Positions 14,743-23,120 of a DNA stretch of 23,289 bases are shown here, piece by piece. The notes beneath the pieces were generated by a model. That model did no database searches. It was not told where the DNA came from and saw only the letters and a list, made by a program, of their open reading frames with translations. The stretch covers positions 1 through 23,289 of IMG/VR virus record IMGVR_UViG_3300037493_000213; one strand, written 5' to 3'. The stretch comes from a virus. A program made the translations under genes and the position numbers. Each line of letters begins with the position of its first letter. Position 1 is the first letter of the stretch.

Positions 14743-15401
14743 CAACAGCAATTGTCGCCAGTTCTTACATGGGTTCAAAGGCGGCAGAAAGAGGCGCGAA
14801 CACGCAAGCCGAAGCAATGGATCGTTCTTCGGAATTGCAATACAAACAATACAAACAAGACGTTGCAAGACAAAAACCGTTTTATGACGTAGGCGTCAAT
14901 GCATTGCCGGAACTGGTTGAAGCGTCAAAATACAAAAATTTTGGTATGGATCAGTTTCAAGCTGATCCAGGTTACGCATTTCGTTTGAGCGAAGGCACAA
15001 AAGCCTTGGAGCGATCCGCTGCCGCCCGTGGTGGTTTGCTGTCTGGCGGCACTGGCAAGGCGCTTACGCGGTTTGGCCAAGAAATGGGCTCGCAAGAGTA
15101 CACCAACGCATTCAACCGCTATCAGGCCGAGCGTACCGCTCGTCTGCAACCTTTACAAGCGCTGACAGGCATGGGCCAAACCACTGCCCAACAAATAGGT
15201 CAGCAAGGTCAGCAGATGGCGTCAAATGTTGGCGACGCTATGGGCAGCAGTGCTGCGGCAAGAGCATCGGGGTATGTTGGCAGCGCAAACGCTTTGACCG
15301 GCGGTTTGAATACGTATTTAAACTACACAAACAGTCAAAATTTGGTAAACGCATTAGGCGCGCGTAATGCAGGGCAAGTTACTCCTGGTTACTACGCATA
15401 A
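14730..15401 (+). CDS. Ejection / internal virion protein (short)
   Basis: Predicted DNA-ejection protein, 223 residues, of a type common in podoviruses next to two longer internal proteins. The N-terminus has a weakly hydrophobic helix (IATAIVASSYMGSKAA). The middle has the PGYAFRLSEG motif followed by the ARGGLLSGGTGKAL segment, recurrent in this family. The rest is helical and rich in Gln and Ala. Its strong Shine-Dalgarno (AAGGAG) lies inside the end of the cupin-SET gene. In P22, gp7, gp16 and gp20 leave the head to make a channel in the cell envelope; the same work is inferred here from order and composition. Confidence 0.78.
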   Translation: MSAIATAIVASSYMGSKAAERGANTQAEAMDRSSELQYKQYKQDVARQKPFYDVGVNALPELVEASKYKNFGMDQFQADPGYAFRLSEGTKALERSAAARGGLLSGGTGKALTRFGQEMGSQEYTNAFNRYQAERTARLQPLQALTGMGQTTAQQIGQQGQQMASNVGDAMGSSAAARASGYVGSANALTGGLNTYLNYTNSQNLVNALGARNAGQVTPGYYA

Positions 15402-15411
15402 GGATTAAAAA

Positions 15412-17055
15412 ATGGCTATTGATCCTAGAATTTCCCTTGGTGTTCAACAACTTCAGTTGAATGACCCACTGACGCAATACGGCCAAGTGCAAAACATTTT
15501 GGCCGCGCAATCTCAAAGACAAGCCGCCGGTACGCAAAACGAGTTGGCCCAAGCGCAGCTAGGCCAAGCTCGGATGTCGATTAAAGAAGCGCAAGAAGCG
15601 CAAGAATATATAACCCAAGTTATGGCTGAGGCAAAAAGAAGGGGTGCAACAACTGATGACCCTATGAACGCCGCTATGCAAATGTTGAACCATCCAAACC
15701 CAAAAGTTCGAGAAGCGGGCAAAAGTTTGTTTGACGCAAATCAAACAGTTTTGGCGTATCAACAAGACAGATCATTTGCAAACCGCAACGCGCCGCAACC
15801 CCCGCCTGTTGCCGCGCCTCCAGTTGCTGGCCCATCCGCGCCTATAGATGAAGCGTTGAAGATGGACTACATAAAAAATGCTCGACCAGGCGTTACATAC
15901 GAAGATTTTGTGGCTAGCCGAGCAGAAGGTCTAGCCGCGCCAGTAGTTGCGCATACACCGGTTGTAACAGCAACCCTTCAAGCGCCAGGTGTAGACCCAG
16001 CGCCGCGAGTCAATAATTTACCTACTGCTGCACCTGCTGCGGTTGCACAAACCAACGCGCTTGCCTCACCATCCAGAGCAAATGAATTGTTGAAGGAAAT
16101 TAACTACTTGCGAACAAATTTCCCCTACAGCGCCAAAGCAAAAGAACAAATTACGTTTCTCACTGAACGGTATAAGGAAGCTATTAAGCCACAAATTGTG
16201 GCCCCAGGTTCAGCTATTGTTGTTGATGGTGAGTCAATATTCACCGCCAAAGACAAGCCACTTACTCAAACTGATCTGGTAAGAAATTTTGAGTACGCAA
16301 AAACACCTGCGGGTGGCAATTACAAAGGTTCGTTTGCTGAATTTAAGGCTATTTCAACGCCTAAGACATCGGTGTCTTACGGGCCACAAGAAAAAGAAGA
16401 GAAAAAGGAATACGGCAAACTTTTGGTTGATCAATTTAAAGTTGTAAATGACGCCTCAAGAATTGCCGCAAGATCAATGCCCGCAATTGAAAGCAATCTT
16501 GCTACCTTAGATAAAGGGTTTGACACTGGATTTGGAACTGAAACCATAGCCGCAGGCGCTAGGGTGCTGGGCGCTCTTGGTGTTCAAAAAGCAGAAGACT
16601 TTGCTACAGACGCGCAGACATTCTTGGCCAGCGCCAGCGCGGCTGTGTTGCAACGACAATTGGAACAAAAAGGCCCGCAAACCGAATATGACGCGCAACG
16701 CATCACAGCCACTGGCGCTCAATTAGGTAACACCAAAGAAGCCAACCGGTTTGTTCTTAACGTGGCCAAAGCCCAATTTCAGCGCGACATTGAGCAGCGC
16801 GAATTCTACGCTAAATGGCGCGACAAGAATAAAACATTTGAAGGTGCTGAAGACGCATGGTTTGCTGGCCCAGGCGGTAAGTCTTTGTTTGATACCCCTG
16901 CACTTAAAAAATACACCACTAACGCAGTAGAACAAATTCCAGGTTCAGGCCCCGCGCCTGCAAGTAATTCAGTTACGCTGCCTGATGGTCGTATTAAGAC
17001 ATTTCCCAACGCGGAAGCGGCCAATCAGTTTAAAAAAGCCGCAGGGATTAAATAA
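15412..17055 (+). CDS. Ejection / internal virion protein (middle)
   Basis: Second predicted ejection protein, 547 residues. The N-terminus (PRISLGVQQLQLNDPLTQYG) and a Gln/Ala helix are typical of internal virion proteins. A Pro-rich linker lies near residues 123-145. The C-terminal half (about 380-500) is a conserved helical block that includes ARVLGALG and QLEQKGPQTEYDAQRIT, widespread in podovirus internal proteins. It ends in a short DGRIKTFPNAEAANQFKKA tail. There is no enzyme motif and no clear membrane span. The Shine-Dalgarno AAGGA is good. The stop overlaps the next ATG (TAATG). Confidence 0.8.
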   Translation: MAIDPRISLGVQQLQLNDPLTQYGQVQNILAAQSQRQAAGTQNELAQAQLGQARMSIKEAQEAQEYITQVMAEAKRRGATTDDPMNAAMQMLNHPNPKVREAGKSLFDANQTVLAYQQDRSFANRNAPQPPPVAAPPVAGPSAPIDEALKMDYIKNARPGVTYEDFVASRAEGLAAPVVAHTPVVTATLQAPGVDPAPRVNNLPTAAPAAVAQTNALASPSRANELLKEINYLRTNFPYSAKAKEQITFLTERYKEAIKPQIVAPGSAIVVDGESIFTAKDKPLTQTDLVRNFEYAKTPAGGNYKGSFAEFKAISTPKTSVSYGPQEKEEKKEYGKLLVDQFKVVNDASRIAARSMPAIESNLATLDKGFDTGFGTETIAAGARVLGALGVQKAEDFATDAQTFLASASAAVLQRQLEQKGPQTEYDAQRITATGAQLGNTKEANRFVLNVAKAQFQRDIEQREFYAKWRDKNKTFEGAEDAWFAGPGGKSLFDTPALKKYTTNAVEQIPGSGPAPASNSVTLPDGRIKTFPNAEAANQFKKAAGIK

Positions 17056-19586
17056 TGGATTACGACGCACTCGCCAAAAAATACGGCGGCGCAGACGTTG
17101 CGCCCGCTGTTGATTACGATGCGCTGGCCAAGCAATATGGCGGTGCAGATATGGCACCACCCAAACAACAAGCGTCTAACGGCATTTTGGGGCCAATCAG
17201 AGGCGCAATCGAAACTGGCGCGGGTTTGGTATCTAATCTTTTTACTGCGCCGGTTGTTGAAGCAGCCAAGATTTACGGCACATTAACTAGCGGTAAATTT
17301 GGTACTCCTGAAGGCATTCGAGCAGGCGAAGAATTTGGCAACCAAGTCCAAAGACAAAACTTTTACCAACCACGCACTGAAGAAGGCCAAAGGTATTTGC
17401 AAAATATCGGCGAAGCTGCGTCAAAAACAGGTATGCAAGGCGTACCGTTGCCCCTGTTGGCCGATTTAAGCAAAGGTGTATCAACAGCTACCCGCGCAGC
17501 GCCTTTATCAACGGCAGTAAAAATGCCGTTTGATAAGCAAATTCAAGCCAAGCGCGAGCGTTTGTCGGCAGAGTCCTACGCCAAGGCACCTCAGTTAGAC
17601 GCAATTGCTGAAGCTCAACGGTTAAAACTTGCGCTTAACCCTGTAGACATTGAAAATTCAATTTCAGCTAGAGCTTATTCCGCTGCCGCTGGGCCTCGCG
17701 GCCCTGAAGCATTGGCTAAAGTTAACCAACCCCGTGTTACTGAAATTGCAAAAAATGAACTGGGGATTGATTCCACAACATCGTTGACTAGCGACTCGTA
17801 CAAACAAGCCCGTGCCAAATTGGCCGCGCCATATGACGAAGTACGCAAGCTGCCAGCTATGGTGGCAGACGAAACTACAATTAAAAATCTAGACGACCTA
17901 CGCAGAAATGAAAATTTACTTGGCGACAAAGGCGCGGCTAAAAAAGTAAATAAAGAAATTGATAAGGCCATAGCTAACGTGCAACAAGGTTTGACCGGCT
18001 CTGACCTTCTTGACAGCGTTAGAAATCTTCGCGCAGAAGCCAAACAAACATATAAAAACCCAAGCGCCAAGCCAAAAGACATAGCCGCAGCGGACGCCAA
18101 CTTGGCCATTGCCAATCAGTTGGAGTCAATGATTGAGTCCAACATTACCAACCCTAAACTGTTGGATCAGTTCCGCGACGCGCGTCAAAAAATGGCGCGG
18201 TCGTATGTGTACGAGGAAGCGACTGACTTTAATACCGGTCAAGTTGACGCATCAAAATTGGCGCGCATCACAGCCAAAGATAATGCGTTGACCGGCGACA
18301 TTAAATCTATCGGCGTGATTGCAGGTAACAACCCAGACGCGTTTACAACCCAAGTAGCGTCTAAATTTTTTAGTGCCCCTCGCCTTACACGATCTGGATT
18401 AGGCGGCGCAACCGGCGCGTTAATTGGCTCGCCTTTTGGTGTGCCAGGGTCTATCATTGGTATGGCAGCAGGCAGTGTTTTAGGTGAGTATGGCGGCGGG
18501 TTAGCCGCTAAGCGCATGGCGTCGCCTGGGTACCAAGCCGGTTTGACAATGCAAGACTTCCGCATTCCTACCAACCAACTTGCCGCAGCCGCTGCGCCTA
18601 TTCCGCAAAACCGCGCTGTTGTGCCTTATGACCAAAGTAATGCACTGGTGCAACCAAATGAGATTGTGGGCTACACCCAAGACGGCTCACCAATCACCGC
18701 CGCGCAAGCGTTCAGCCGTCCTAACTTCATAATGACCCGCCCAGGGCCTGAAGTCAGAACAAGCGTACAACCCACGCCACCTCAATTGGCTGCACCTAGC
18801 GCAGAAGGCACCATCAACGCTTTACGTGCTGAAGATGTCCGACGTGCTGGCGTGTCTCGCACCTTGGGTCAGGAAGCCGAAGCTCAACAGGCTGCTGCTG
18901 AAGCCGCTGCCCGCAAGCCCGCTGGTAGGGGTGCCGAGTTAGTATTTGACAACGCGGGCAATTTAGTAGAAGCGCCAACGGCGGGCACCACGATTATGCC
19001 GACATCGCTGGAAAGCGCCATACAGAAGTTGACCGGCCAAGTCGTACCTGAAACCAGCACAAGTTACAAAACCACGCTGGTTACGCCTAAGAGTGGCGCA
19101 AAGCCCTACTACAAGATCACACCTAAAGAAGGTGAGACTACTTTTGAGCGCGGCGTGTCTAAGGCGTTTGATCTGACAGCAACCGAAAAAATTGCTTGGG
19201 ACAAAACCAAAGCCAATTTGAATTTGATTGATCAGGCACCAGGGTTCAAAGCGCTTACCGACAAAGCCATTGCCAAGAAGATGATGGATCGTAAGTGGGT
19301 TGCAGAAGCCTACAGCAAAGCCCGTGAAAAGGCATTGATGTTTGACGAGATTGCCAAACGTGCGGCCAACGAGCAAACCAAATTTGATGCTAACGTCAAG
19401 CGCGACCAGATGCTCGACTTGCTCACCACGCTGGAAGATAATCTGCGAAATGCTCGCCCGACGTCTGCCGGTGGCCAAGGCCCAAAAACCCGTGAGGCTA
19501 TTCGCAATAAACTAGCAGGCGGTGAAACCAAGAACGCTTTAACCCCAGTCCCGAAAGTTGACATTCGTGGATTTGAACGTGAATAA
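17055..19586 (+). CDS. Ejection / internal virion protein (large)
   Basis: Third and largest predicted ejection protein, 843 residues. It opens with a tandem pair DYDALAKKYGGAD and DYDALAKQYGGAD (residues 2-14 and 20-32), a motif typical at the start of large internal phage proteins. A long helical body follows. A Gly/Ala-rich stretch near residues 445-490 (GGATGALIGSPFGVPG and neighbouring helices) resembles a glycine zipper and could insert into the host membrane. The C-terminal part is helical and charged. No lytic transglycosylase or peptidase motif is visible. It starts on the previous stop (TAATG). A role in DNA passage through the envelope is inferred. Confidence 0.8.
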   Translation: MDYDALAKKYGGADVAPAVDYDALAKQYGGADMAPPKQQASNGILGPIRGAIETGAGLVSNLFTAPVVEAAKIYGTLTSGKFGTPEGIRAGEEFGNQVQRQNFYQPRTEEGQRYLQNIGEAASKTGMQGVPLPLLADLSKGVSTATRAAPLSTAVKMPFDKQIQAKRERLSAESYAKAPQLDAIAEAQRLKLALNPVDIENSISARAYSAAAGPRGPEALAKVNQPRVTEIAKNELGIDSTTSLTSDSYKQARAKLAAPYDEVRKLPAMVADETTIKNLDDLRRNENLLGDKGAAKKVNKEIDKAIANVQQGLTGSDLLDSVRNLRAEAKQTYKNPSAKPKDIAAADANLAIANQLESMIESNITNPKLLDQFRDARQKMARSYVYEEATDFNTGQVDASKLARITAKDNALTGDIKSIGVIAGNNPDAFTTQVASKFFSAPRLTRSGLGGATGALIGSPFGVPGSIIGMAAGSVLGEYGGGLAAKRMASPGYQAGLTMQDFRIPTNQLAAAAAPIPQNRAVVPYDQSNALVQPNEIVGYTQDGSPITAAQAFSRPNFIMTRPGPEVRTSVQPTPPQLAAPSAEGTINALRAEDVRRAGVSRTLGQEAEAQQAAAEAAARKPAGRGAELVFDNAGNLVEAPTAGTTIMPTSLESAIQKLTGQVVPETSTSYKTTLVTPKSGAKPYYKITPKEGETTFERGVSKAFDLTATEKIAWDKTKANLNLIDQAPGFKALTDKAIAKKMMDRKWVAEAYSKAREKALMFDEIAKRAANEQTKFDANVKRDQMLDLLTTLEDNLRNARPTSAGGQGPKTREAIRNKLAGGETKNALTPVPKVDIRGFERE

Positions 19587-19604
19587 CAAACTTGAGGTAA
19601 ACAC

Positions 19605-20354
19605 ATGGCTGGCTTAACCCCCTCACCCAAACAGCAGATTTTCGGAACGGATGGCCTGCCTCTTGTCGGCGGCAAAATCTACACCTACGCGGGCGGTACT
19701 TCGACGCCTATCGCTACCTACACCGACTATGGTGCTGCTACGGCCAACACCAACCCGATCATCTTGGACTCGCTTGGCCAAGCCAACATTTGGTTGATTA
19801 ACACCACCAGCTACAAGTTCATAGTCAAAGACGCCGACGATGTGTTGCTCTACACCGTAGACAACATCTCCATTCCCTTAGACTTCTCCGCGTTTGCCTC
19901 GCCCCCGCCCATTGGAGACACCACACCCAACACCGGCGCGTTCACTACGCTGACGGCCAGTGGCGCCGTAGCATTTGCCACAACCTTGGGCGTGACCGGC
20001 GCGGTGACCTTGGGCAGCACCTTGACGGTTGCTGGCCAACTGACCTTAAACAACACCGGTGCCGCCAAACTGAGCGCGGGCACTACCGGCCAGCGCCCCA
20101 CACCCGTCACTGGCATGGTGCGCTACAACTCCACAGACGGCAAGTTTGAAGGCTACGGCGCAACAGCTTGGGGTGCCTTGGGCGGTGGCGCAACTGGCGG
20201 CGGCGCTGACCAGGTGTTTGTGGAGAACGGCCAGACTGTGACCACAGACTATACTCTCAGCACTGGCTTTAACGCAATGTCTGTTGGCCCGATCACTGTC
20301 AATAGCGGCATCACTGTCACTGTCCCCTCCGGCGCTCGCTGGGTTGTTCTGTAA
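19605..20354 (+). CDS. Tail fibre protein with P22 tailspike-type head-binding domain
   Basis: Short fibre or adaptor, 249 residues. Residues about 8-90 resemble the head-binding domain of P22-like tailspikes (QIFGTDGLPLVGGKIYTY, then TANTNPIILDSLGQANIW and SYKFIVKDADDVL). A Gly/Thr-rich beta shaft follows. The last 39 residues ending SGARWVVL match the end of the fibre at 10768-12654. No endoglycosidase domain is present, so it probably anchors or extends rather than cuts glycans. The Shine-Dalgarno GAGG is good. It opens a four-gene cluster of beta-rich receptor-type proteins. Confidence 0.82.
   Translation: MAGLTPSPKQQIFGTDGLPLVGGKIYTYAGGTSTPIATYTDYGAATANTNPIILDSLGQANIWLINTTSYKFIVKDADDVLLYTVDNISIPLDFSAFASPPPIGDTTPNTGAFTTLTASGAVAFATTLGVTGAVTLGSTLTVAGQLTLNNTGAAKLSAGTTGQRPTPVTGMVRYNSTDGKFEGYGATAWGALGGGATGGGADQVFVENGQTVTTDYTLSTGFNAMSVGPITVNSGITVTVPSGARWVVL
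20235..20351 (+). repeat. Fibre C-terminal module, copy 2 (SGARWVVL)
   Basis: Second copy of the module at 12535-12651. Both code for GPIT and RWVVL at the same places, and both lie directly before a stop. The two copies are about 7.6 kb apart and share protein rather than close DNA identity, so the split is old. Confidence 0.75.
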
Positions 20355-20363
20355 AGGAAATAT

Positions 20364-20942
20364 ATGTCATCAGTCGTTATTTCGGGGGATACCAGCGGGG
20401 CTATCACAGTATCAGCGCCTGCTGTTGCGGGTACAAATACGCTGACTTTGCTTGCCGCCACTGCGACCAATTCTGTCAATGTTTTGTCAACAGCGGTTGC
20501 GAGTACATTAGGCACTTCTATTAATTTCACAGATTTGCCAGCGTGGGTGAAGCGGATTACTGTGATGCTTCAAGGTGTGTCTTTATCCTCAACAGCGCAA
20601 ATTTTGGTTCAGTTAGGGACTGGCGCAACACCTACATACACAATAACTGGATATCTTTCAAGCAGTGGGGCTGTATCCGGATCAACTGCTGTTTCAAATG
20701 TTACTTCAGGATTTAATGTAAGAACAGACTCGGCTGCACAAATTGTTTCTGGAATTATGACTATAGTAAATATTACAGGTAATTCTTGGGTATCTAGCCA
20801 TTCAGCAAAACAATCATCAAGCACCGTAATTCTTGGTGGTGGTGATGTTTCATTAGGCGCAGTGCTGACCGCTGTTCGCATTACATCGACAAGCACAGAC
20901 ACCTTTGACCTTGGCACTATCAACATTCTGTACGAAGGATAA
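20364..20942 (+). CDS. Beta-rich receptor-type protein, paralogue A
   Basis: Protein of 192 residues, dominated by Ser/Thr/Val strands. A core starting TSINFTDLPAWVKRITV and ending TFDLGTINILYEG is shared with the gene at 21563-22090. The pattern suggests a beta-sandwich head domain of a fibre. There is no catalytic motif. It has a strong Shine-Dalgarno (AAAGGA), two bases separate it from the next gene, and it follows directly on the SGARWVVL fibre. A part in host recognition is inferred from position and from the paralogy. Confidence 0.7.
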   Translation: MSSVVISGDTSGAITVSAPAVAGTNTLTLLAATATNSVNVLSTAVASTLGTSINFTDLPAWVKRITVMLQGVSLSSTAQILVQLGTGATPTYTITGYLSSSGAVSGSTAVSNVTSGFNVRTDSAAQIVSGIMTIVNITGNSWVSSHSAKQSSSTVILGGGDVSLGAVLTAVRITSTSTDTFDLGTINILYEG

Positions 20943-20944
20943 TC

Positions 20945-21553
20945 ATGTCAATACTTGCTTTAACTTCTGACACACTGATTGCTACAGCAGCCGCTGGCAA
21001 TACTGAGTACGATGGCGTATGCTTTTACCCAACGGCTGATACTACTGGCGGTAGACCATTTTCACCAAACGCACAAATATTCAGGCTAACTGCAAATGGA
21101 TCAGCAATTGGCGCAACCATTGCAGATTATTTCAGTACATCAAGTTCAATAACTTTATCCGCTGCGGGTGTTTACGAAATCGAATATTTTTTGTTTTTTA
21201 CCAAAACAACTGCTGGCACAGTAACCTTTACTTTGACGGCGGCACAAACACCTGTGAATGTAAATGCGTATTATGTTGGCACTCCAGTTGGCGGTGTTGG
21301 TACTGTGGGAACGGCTCAAACAGCGGCAATAGTAGCAAGTGCATCAACAACATCAGCGTTACCAGCAACAGGTTCATTGACTACTGCTGTTAACCATCAA
21401 TACTATTTAAAGGCAATTGTTCAAGGTCATGCAACCGTTGCTGGAACATTTAAATTGCAGGCGACTGAAAGCGCTGGAACAATAACTCCTTTACTTGGTA
21501 GTTATTACAAAGTAACAAGAATTCCTGCAACTAACTCTGGCATATTTGCTTAA
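20945..21553 (+). CDS. C1q/TNF-like beta-sandwich protein
   Basis: Protein of 202 residues. The segment with SSSITLSAAGVYEIEYFLFF (about 60-80) followed by TVTFTLTAAQTPVNVNAYYVG and a late YYLKAIVQGHA strand matches the pattern of C1q/TNF-like jelly-roll domains, which form trimeric tips on phage fibres. No membrane or enzyme motif is seen. The Shine-Dalgarno AGGA is present. It is flanked by the two paralogues A and B, so the three may form one receptor-binding assembly. The fold is a pattern-based call. Confidence 0.62.
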   Translation: MSILALTSDTLIATAAAGNTEYDGVCFYPTADTTGGRPFSPNAQIFRLTANGSAIGATIADYFSTSSSITLSAAGVYEIEYFLFFTKTTAGTVTFTLTAAQTPVNVNAYYVGTPVGGVGTVGTAQTAAIVASASTTSALPATGSLTTAVNHQYYLKAIVQGHATVAGTFKLQATESAGTITPLLGSYYKVTRIPATNSGIFA

Positions 21554-21562
21554 AGGATAATC

Positions 21563-22090
21563 ATGAGTACCGTAATTGATGGTTCAGCAAGCGTCACGAT
21601 CAACTCTGGCGCAATTCTTGGCATTACCTCTGGCACTGCGGTTGCATCTACCAGCGGTACAAGCATTACGTTTAGTTCAATACCAAGTTGGGTTAAGAGG
21701 ATAACAGTTGGTTTTATGGGTGTTTCAACAAACGGTACTGCCAACATTCAAGTCCAATTAGGCGTTTCTGCAACAGCTATCATTACAGGGTATCTTGGCG
21801 GTGCTTGGTCATCAAACACTAATAATACAGCTTTTACAACGGGATTCGGATTAACGGCTGCAAATGCTGCAACTAGATTTCAATATGGGAATATGACTTT
21901 GACAAATATGTCGGGAAATCTTTGGACGGCAACGGGAGCTGTATTTGATGCATTTTCAAGCGCTGCAAGTGTTAGCGGTGGGCATATTTCTTTAGGTGGA
22001 GTATGCGACTCAATAAGAATTATTGCAAGTACTACTGGTGCCCCCGCTGATACCTTTGACGCTGGTTCAATAAACATTCTTTACGAGTAA
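21563..22090 (+). CDS. Beta-rich receptor-type protein, paralogue B
   Basis: Protein of 175 residues and a clear paralogue of the protein at 20364-20942. They share TAVAST-GTSI-F and PxWVKRITV (near residue 38 here), then VQLG, ITGYL, and the end TFDxGxINILYE. The N-terminal part differs, and the middle is shorter and richer in Asn. An AGGATAATCATG leader is shared with the gene at 20945. The pair probably arose by duplication and could bind related or alternative receptors. No enzyme motif is seen. Confidence 0.7.
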   Translation: MSTVIDGSASVTINSGAILGITSGTAVASTSGTSITFSSIPSWVKRITVGFMGVSTNGTANIQVQLGVSATAIITGYLGGAWSSNTNNTAFTTGFGLTAANAATRFQYGNMTLTNMSGNLWTATGAVFDAFSSAASVSGGHISLGGVCDSIRIIASTTGAPADTFDAGSINILYE

Positions 22091-22095
22091 ACATC

Positions 22096-22245
22096 ATGAC
22101 ACACAGAACCGTAGTTAACGTAGAAACAGGCGTAGTCACTCAGGTGGAGTACACCGCTGAAGAGCAAGCGGCGCATGATGCAGCAGTGGCGGCGCAAGAA
22201 GCTGCGGCGGTTGTGGAAGTAACACCAACTGAGCCAGCAGCATGA
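22096..22245 (+). CDS. Small acidic protein, tail-fibre-assembly-like start
   Basis: A 49-residue protein. It starts MTHRTVVNVETGVVTQVEYT, followed by an acidic Ala/Glu helix (AEEQAAHDAAVAAQEAAA) and a short Pro-containing tail. The opening resembles small proteins found beside fibre genes, where the ETGxVTxVxYTxEE pattern is common. The ATG at 22096 lies five bases after the preceding stop, and the stop overlaps the next ATG (ATGA). A chaperone or fibre-linked role is a guess from context. Confidence 0.6.
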   Translation: MTHRTVVNVETGVVTQVEYTAEEQAAHDAAVAAQEAAAVVEVTPTEPAA

Positions 22246-22433
22246 GTTTAGAGACAGACTTCTACGCGCACCAGGCATCTTGCGATGAGCGATACAAGAA
22301 CATCGAAGAGAAGCTAGAGGCTGGAAAGCAGCGCATGACGCGCATAGAGTATCTGCTCTACGTCGTGATTGGCGCGGTGTTGCTCGGCCCTGGCTTTGTT
22401 GGCGTGATTGTCAGCAAATTAATAGGCGCGTGA
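22242..22433 (+). CDS. Small coiled-coil membrane protein (holin-like candidate)
   Basis: Sixty-three residues. A charged helix (about 10-33) suited to coiled coil is followed by one strong membrane segment (LLYVVIGAVLLGPGFVGVIV, about 38-57) and a short tail. The plan, soluble helix plus one C-terminal span, resembles XhlA-type lysis partners and some single-span holins. It starts the right-end cluster of small membrane proteins after the fibre genes, where phages often keep lysis genes. No endolysin is in the window, so the lysis role stays inferred. It begins on the stop of the 49-residue gene (ATGA). Confidence 0.6.
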   Translation: MSLETDFYAHQASCDERYKNIEEKLEAGKQRMTRIEYLLYVVIGAVLLGPGFVGVIVSKLIGA

Positions 22434-22434
22434 A

Positions 22435-22965
22435 ATTGAACCTATCACACTGGCATTGGCTGCAATTGCTGGAATTAAGCAAGGTGTGGCTTTGTACAAG
22501 GATGCCAAAGCTGCGGGGACAGACCTTTACAAGATAATCAAAGAGATCTCTGGGTTCATTGGGCAGTTCTTTGACGCGCATGAAGAAGTCAAAAAGGACG
22601 TTAAGCGCCAAGAACTTGACCCACCCAAAACCAAATCAATGAAAGCGCAGGCGCTTGAGAACGTGTTCCACCAGATTGAGTTGGAACGCCAGTCGGTTGA
22701 GTTGCGTGAGTTTTTGATCTACCACACAGACCCCGCGCTTGGTGCAGTCTGGTCACGGTTTGAAGAAGAATACGCAAAACTGAACGAGGAAAACGAAAGG
22801 CAGATTGAACTGGAACGCCAGATGGAGATCCAACGCAAATGGCAACGCAGAAAAAATCTCAACAACTTGGAAGACAAGGCGTTAATAATCGCAGCAGTTC
22901 TGACAGTTACTATATACCTCCATCTAATGCTGTGGTCGATAAAACAAATGAGCATGGACAAGTAG
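22435..22965 (+). CDS. Helical protein with C-terminal membrane segment, probable ATT start
   Basis: About 176 residues if begun at ATT (22435), 169 if begun at TTG (22456). The frame has no ATG or GTG before the conserved part. The ATT choice gives (M)EPITLALAAIAGIKQGV, the usual beginning of this phage protein type as I recall it, with AGG at 22424-22426 eight bases before. The TTG has no Shine-Dalgarno. The body is helical, charged and likely coiled coil (about 85-140). A single membrane segment (LIIAAVLTVTIYLHLMLWSI) lies near the C-terminus. It overlaps the next gene by 127 bp in another frame. Placement suggests a lysis- or membrane-associated role; the family is not named here. Confidence 0.65.
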   Translation: MEPITLALAAIAGIKQGVALYKDAKAAGTDLYKIIKEISGFIGQFFDAHEEVKKDVKRQELDPPKTKSMKAQALENVFHQIELERQSVELREFLIYHTDPALGAVWSRFEEEYAKLNEENERQIELERQMEIQRKWQRRKNLNNLEDKALIIAAVLTVTIYLHLMLWSIKQMSMDK

Positions 22966-23120
22966 TTTTTTTAATTTGTTTAGTTGTGATAATGCTGATC
23001 TTGCCGCTGTTTTTGTACCTGATGGCATCGATGTATTTTGATATGCTTGTTGTTCAGCAAGAAAACAAACAACAGCAAAAAGCTGTTCAGAAATTGATTG
23101 ACAAAGCAAAGGAAAAATAA
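22839..23120 (+). CDS. Small membrane protein overlapping the previous gene
   Basis: Ninety-three residues. A polar Ser/Asn-rich N-terminus (about 1-40, with SYYIPPSNAVVDKTNEHG) is followed by one long hydrophobic segment (about 41-70, VVFLICLVVIMLILPLFLYL) and a C-terminal Lys/Gln helix likely to form coiled coil. The first 127 bp lie inside the preceding gene, in a different frame. The arrangement recalls nested Rz/Rz1 lysis pairs, but no lipobox is present. The stop overlaps the next ATG (TAATG). A spanin-like or membrane-disrupting role is conjecture. Confidence 0.6.
   Translation: MATQKKSQQLGRQGVNNRSSSDSYYIPPSNAVVDKTNEHGQVVFLICLVVIMLILPLFLYLMASMYFDMLVVQQENKQQQKAVQKLIDKAKEK

Noticed and set aside
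18963-19478. Minus-strand frame of 171 codons opposite the large ejection protein
   Set aside because: It lies wholly within a well-supported gene and shows no motif of its own.
17055-19586. Lytic transglycosylase in the large ejection protein
   Set aside because: No catalytic Glu context or SLT motif is visible in the translated sequence.
19605-22090. Diversity-generating retroelement with a variable fibre tip
   Set aside because: No reverse transcriptase and no template/variable repeat pair is seen; the fibre ends are beta-type and not C-type lectin.
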